Below are positions 60,835 to 64,000 of a stretch of DNA of 64,000 nt, one piece after another; within the stretch, counting starts at the first letter, position 1, and every line of letters starts with the position of its first letter. Origin of the DNA: Dictyobacter vulcani (lineage in GTDB: Bacteria; Chloroflexota; Ktedonobacteria; Ktedonobacterales; Ktedonobacteraceae). The DNA lies in NCBI RefSeq assembly GCF_008974265.1, contig NZ_BKZW01000001.1:2914001-2978000 (forward strand). Reading direction: 5' to 3'. The notes beneath the pieces were generated by a model. It was given only the letters and a program-made list of their open reading frames with translations, had not been told where the DNA came from and did not search any database. The position numbers were made by a program, and so were the translations under genes.

Positions 60835-61560
60835 TCACCCTTCTGGAAACGGTTCCTTGTGGAATTCTGCTGTCTCCAGATCTGTCTGCTGCTTTGGGAG
60901 ACCTAATGAGGTAGAAATTAAAGTCTTTTGCAGCAGTTGTTTGTGTGTATCATCAATTTTGAGTTGGGCAATAAATTGTGTAATCATTGAAAAATTGCGT
61001 ACATCATTGAAACCTTTAAGATAAAGGTCCACCTGTTCATTCGCCTGTTGGGTTTGACGAAAGAACCAGGCAGTGATAATGATATTCAAAACATTGGCAA
61101 GAATAATAGCGCAAATAATTGGCTGCATATGTATATTGAGTGGTAGGGAATATAAAACAACAGGTAGAAAGACTGAAAGAAGTAAGATACCGGCTCCGAT
61201 AGTAGCGGTTAGAAAACTACGATGAAACCATTGACTGGCTTCCTGCTGACGTTCGGTATACAGTTTTTCCAGTAAGGTTGTTTTTCGTTGGGCTGCTCCG
61301 ACAATGCGTTGATAGGCTTTTTCATGTGGAATGTGCATCACGCGTTTATGGCATTTTCCTTTATTTTCAGCTTCAGTGTCAGCTTCCAGAGCATTGACAA
61401 TAACTGTTCCTGCCTCATCAACCTCAATATTGAGATCTACTGGAGCTACGATCTCATCATCCACTACTGCATTACGAGCGATATCATTTAAGATGGCTTT
61501 TCTGACTGGAGGTTGTTCCGCCGTTATTGATTGAGTAGTGTGATACGAGTGGATGGTCAT
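60835..61560 (-). CDS. Two-helix membrane protein, relative of the gene at 60229
   Basis: A 241-residue protein. The N-terminal 80 residues are acidic and probably cytoplasmic (VDDEIVAPVDLNIEVDEAGTVIVN, EADTEAENKG). Then come a helix (KTTLLEKLYTERQQEASQWFHRSFLTA), two transmembrane segments (ATIGAGILLLSVFLPVVLYSLPL and PIICAIILANVLNIIITAWFF) and a polar amphipathic region (ANEQVDLYLKGFNDVRNFSMITQF). The same order and spacing as the downstream gene argue for a duplication with divergence. AAAGGAG lies 9 nt before the ATG. Function unknown. Confidence 0.7.
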   Translation of the reverse strand: MTIHSYHTTQSITAEQPPVRKAILNDIARNAVVDDEIVAPVDLNIEVDEAGTVIVNALEADTEAENKGKCHKRVMHIPHEKAYQRIVGAAQRKTTLLEKLYTERQQEASQWFHRSFLTATIGAGILLLSVFLPVVLYSLPLNIHMQPIICAIILANVLNIIITAWFFRQTQQANEQVDLYLKGFNDVRNFSMITQFIAQLKIDDTHKQLLQKTLISTSLGLPKQQTDLETAEFHKEPFPEG

Positions 61561-61890
61561 GCCTTAGTCTCCTTTCATACACCCCCTACAATGTCCACAT
61601 TGCCCTGTGCGCAGTCTATTCGGCTAAACTCCATACAGAACACCCTGTTTTGGAAAAGGACTAATGACCCGAGTATCAATAATATGTAGCAAGCGTGTGA
61701 GCAGCGTTCATAATTGTGCTATTTGCTTTATTTTCCTGATTGCTGCTCGATAAAATGATCAAATGATTTATTGTTTAGTTTATAGCATTTTAAATTCTAT
61801 TTGTCAAATTGTTGCATTTGCATGTGTATTTTGTTTGTAGAATGGATTGGAGTTTGGATTGAGGGAGTGACTAATGCAGATCGAAGAGGA
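61561..61890. other. Intergenic region, AT-rich, no gene seen
   Basis: About 330 bp between two minus-strand genes. A small plus-strand frame (61801-62037) has no ribosome site and is rejected. Probably holds the promoter of the two-helix membrane-protein pair. Confidence 0.4.
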
Positions 61891-61926
61891 ATGCTGAAGA
61901 TGAGCGTATTTACTCATCTTCAGCAT
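61891..61926 (-). terminator. Perfect 14-bp hairpin over a stop codon
   Basis: ATGCTGAAGATGAG (61891-61904) and CTCATCTTCAGCAT (61913-61926), 8-nt loop. The right arm encodes the last residues of the minus-strand protein (NAEDE) and the stop lies in the loop. No strong T-tract follows. Confidence 0.55.
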
Positions 61927-62722
61927 TATAGAATGTTTCAAGTGATTGCTGATAGCTTTGTTCTAGTTGGGTCATACATTTGTGCCATTGATTATCTAGC
62001 AAGAGCGTGGGACGCGGTATTGATGGTTGGCGGTTGAGTGTATTCAGTATTTCTGGAGGGGAGTGGATTCCGAAGGCAGCTAGATTGTACGTGGCGATCT
62101 GCCGGGCATTGTCATGCCAGATTGTGGTGACAACCTCACTTACTTCATGACTGGTAAAAATACTCTGATTGGGAAGTTGTTGCTTGAATTTATGCCATAG
62201 CAGGTTGACGCGTGATGCACTCATGAGCACATCGGTGTGTAGATGGGTACAGAGCATAAGGTGGCGCCAGATCGCCTGACGCTGTAACTTGGCAAAGGTG
62301 CGTGCATCCTGGAAGATTTCACTTTGTGCATCAAGATAGGTCGCGTCAAGGGTGTTTTTTGCGGCCTGGTAGCGTGCATAGGAGAGGTGCAGATTATGCA
62401 AGGCGGAATAAAGATAAAGGAGGTGCCTGGTCAGATCCTGCAGGACAATATCAAAATCAATTTCGGTGCGTGCCAGGTGTATATGGAGCGGTTCTGTAAT
62501 CGAGACATTATACATGTCCTCTTGAGGCAGATTTTCGAGTAAGGCCAGATGGGCCTGGCCTATTTGTGCCGTTACGGTTGCATCTACGATCAGGCTAACG
62601 CCAGTGTGTATTCTACTTGAGCCTCCATACACACAGAGTGCTCCTGCGGTTGCGAGTATCTTTGCCACCTCAATATTGGCAGATGCGCACTGTTCTATGC
62701 TATGTTCATCCTGTATCCTCAT
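61910..62722 (-). CDS. Hypothetical protein
   Basis: No family recognised. The product of about 270 residues is mostly helical (LYLYSALHNLHLSYARYQAAKNTLDATYLDAQSEIFQDARTFAKLQRQ, in parts). It has an early strand-rich part (ALCVYGGSSRIHTGVSLIVDATVTAQIG), no transmembrane segment and no signal peptide. ATG 62722 is chosen because AGGAG lies 8 nt upstream; a frame from 62752 would add 10 residues. It is 349 nt from the membrane-protein pair and on the same strand, but no operon link is clear. Confidence 0.65.
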   Translation of the reverse strand: MRIQDEHSIEQCASANIEVAKILATAGALCVYGGSSRIHTGVSLIVDATVTAQIGQAHLALLENLPQEDMYNVSITEPLHIHLARTEIDFDIVLQDLTRHLLYLYSALHNLHLSYARYQAAKNTLDATYLDAQSEIFQDARTFAKLQRQAIWRHLMLCTHLHTDVLMSASRVNLLWHKFKQQLPNQSIFTSHEVSEVVTTIWHDNARQIATYNLAAFGIHSPPEILNTLNRQPSIPRPTLLLDNQWHKCMTQLEQSYQQSLETFYNAEDE

Positions 62723-62858
62723 GGATTGAACTCCTGTAGTGTTCTGAGGCATATTACTGCTGCTGGTTTCTTTGCGCTAGAAGAATCTTTCTTCCAGGCA
62801 AGCATAGCATGGCAGATTGAAATGAACGTTCCTCCGAAGGATGGAATAAGTAGATCGA

Positions 62859-63635
62859 CTATGAATTAGCTGGTATGAATTTGCTATCGACTGGTTCCAA
62901 TATCAGAAGTCCCGTGCGTGGTTCTGTTCCCGTTACACGTGCCACACTGAAACTACCGTTTTGCCGCAGACAAAAGTCGATATCCTCGCTAAGTCCATGC
63001 GCAATGACCTGGGCGGCTGAATGACAATATGCAGCCAGTTTGGAAGGCGGATAGAGTTGATATAATCCACTGGCGGCTGTAACACTTTCATGACAGGTGA
63101 TATCTGGCTCTTGCCGCTGTATTTCTTGTGCGAGATAACCGGCACAAATTGTATCGTCGAGGGCGAAATAATTATTTTCGGCGGCACAGACAATGGCGAT
63201 ATTACTGTGTTGACGGCGTGCGCAGTCCAGTGCATATGCTGTTACTGCCCGGGCATTATAAAAGCAACCGGCCAGGCGTAAACTTTGTGCAGGGCAGGCA
63301 TAGAAGGCGCGGGTACCATTGGTGGTGGTCAGAATCAATTCTCGCTGGCTGAGGTTGGCCCGTGAGAATTGTACCGGTGAGTTGCCATAGTCAAAGCCGG
63401 GTAACGGCTGGACATTACGTTCTCCACAGAGCAGACGGCCCGGAAGCAATCGGGCCGCCTCACGAGCCTGTTCGACCGTGTTGGCGGCCAGTATACGTTG
63501 CGCCCCCTGATCAAAGATCGCGGTGATCGCGGTGGTTGCGCGTATCAGATCAACGACAATGTAGATATCCTCAACCGCAGGATCAGTGGCCTGGATATCC
63601 GCCGGGCTCATATGAATGGTTAAGTTCACTATCAC
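62859..63635 (-). CDS. comB: 2-phosphosulfolactate phosphatase (ComB)
   Basis: ComB-family Mg-dependent phosphatase, which converts 2-phosphosulfolactate to sulfolactate in the archaeal/bacterial coenzyme M route; in many bacteria the physiological role is not known. Motifs: DIYIVVDLIRATTAI, LLCGERNVQPLPGFDYGNSP, ELILTTTNGTRAF and IVCAAENNYFALDDTICAGYLAQ. 258 residues. No partner coenzyme M genes are in the window. The C-terminal basic part RVTGTEPRTGLLILEPVDS is slightly longer than usual. Confidence 0.92.
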   Translation of the reverse strand: MIVNLTIHMSPADIQATDPAVEDIYIVVDLIRATTAITAIFDQGAQRILAANTVEQAREAARLLPGRLLCGERNVQPLPGFDYGNSPVQFSRANLSQRELILTTTNGTRAFYACPAQSLRLAGCFYNARAVTAYALDCARRQHSNIAIVCAAENNYFALDDTICAGYLAQEIQRQEPDITCHESVTAASGLYQLYPPSKLAAYCHSAAQVIAHGLSEDIDFCLRQNGSFSVARVTGTEPRTGLLILEPVDSKFIPANS

Positions 63636-63701
63636 ATCCTGAATAATGCTGTTTATTTTACTATGTATCCTCAGCTTATTTTATCATTACTGGATGTATG
63701 T

Positions 63702-64000
63702 TTATGGTAGAGAATTCTGGACTAATGCTAGTTTTAGCTGTGTATCGCGTATACTTTCCGTAGAGCCACTGAGTGGTAAGGCCAGTTGAACCTGCTGTAT
63801 ATGACGTTCCGGTGTCTGAATCCAGCCACGTCCTGGAACTGTTTCAGCTGGCAGGATGGTAGCTCCGAATAGTTCATGATTTTGTCGATTGCTTAAGCCA
63901 AGTCCAATTCTGGTCGGACATTTGCTGATAAGTTCCTGGGGAAGCTGGCGCGGGCCAGTCTCGGTGGAGGTGATGATCAGATAAACTCCCAATGCACGTG
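63702..64000 (-). CDS. FtsK/SpoIIIE-type ATPase, C-terminal end (partial)
   Basis: Only the C-terminus is in the window; the frame stays open to the right edge, so the gene continues to higher coordinates on the minus strand. RALGVYLIITSTETGPRQLPQELISKCPTRIGLGLSNRQNH (in parts) matches the last motor motif of FtsK/EccC ATPases, where an invariant Arg/Ile pattern closes the hexamer. PAETVPGRGWIQTPERHIQQVQLALPLSG is like the end of EccC (type VII secretion) more than FtsK. Which of the two cannot be decided without upstream sequence. Confidence 0.75.
   Translation of the reverse strand, partial: RALGVYLIITSTETGPRQLPQELISKCPTRIGLGLSNRQNHELFGATILPAETVPGRGWIQTPERHIQQVQLALPLSGSTESIRDTQLKLALVQNSLP

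Overview
The window reads as a chromosome segment of a filamentous, sporulating-type Chloroflexi bacterium (class Ktedonobacteria; inference). The basis is one complete 16S-23S rRNA pair, XRE-TPR regulators, a zinc-ribbon/adenylate-cyclase/AAA/TPR protein, and Ser/Thr kinases fused across a membrane to solute-binding domains. Starts are mostly ATG with AGGAG-type ribosome sites, some TTG/GTG, and the 16S 3' end carries CCTCC.

Layout. 0.1-3.5 kb: cyclophilin, an NTF2-like protein, a membrane protein and two tandem type I signal peptidases, one of which lost its catalytic serine. 3.5-7.1 kb: a surface-glycan cluster (flippase plus a GT2-GT4 fusion split by a frameshift). 7.1-19.6 kb: ECF sigma factor, tRNA-Gln, malate dehydrogenase, rsmI, acyl-CoA synthetase, two XRE-TPR regulators, a divergent sigma-like/zinc anti-sigma-like pair, and moaC. 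19.6-27.4 kb: aroC, a penicillin-binding protein, a Fur-family regulator, fdhD, apparently leaderless mnmE, and a secreted glycosidase-like protein. 27.5-32.9 kb: an rRNA operon with two promoters, no tRNA in the spacer, no adjacent 5S gene, and a long processing stem around 23S. 33-42.4 kb: amidohydrolase, MBL hydrolase, the 1352-residue cyclase/ATPase, a DUF402 protein, methylmalonyl-CoA epimerase and a yggS-DUF6391-yggT-yggU cluster. 42.4-44.3 kb: an IS4-like insertion sequence next to the 3' end of a receptor-type kinase. 44.3-50.1 kb: two tandem receptor-like kinases. 50.6-60.1 kb: rhodanese, ABC exporter, a murein operon (murF-ddl-dipeptide epimerase), a zinc-ribbon protein with rpsU, YceI and a quinone oxidoreductase. 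60.2-64 kb: two related two-helix membrane proteins, an unknown protein, ComB, and the C-terminal end of an FtsK/EccC-like ATPase cut by the window edge.

Cross-cutting observations. At least four protein genes, plus the transposase, are interrupted by the same kind of shift (one base short); most sit in short homopolymers. This points to either sequencing undercalls or real decay and should be settled before interpreting those genes. The 16S and tRNA-Gln promoters share an identical element, TCGCTAAAAAGC, directly upstream of TTGACA, and a third near-copy lies at the left edge. The strongest candidates for something poorly described are the paired receptor-like kinases, the sigma-like/anti-sigma-like pair and the pseudo-signal-peptidase tandem.
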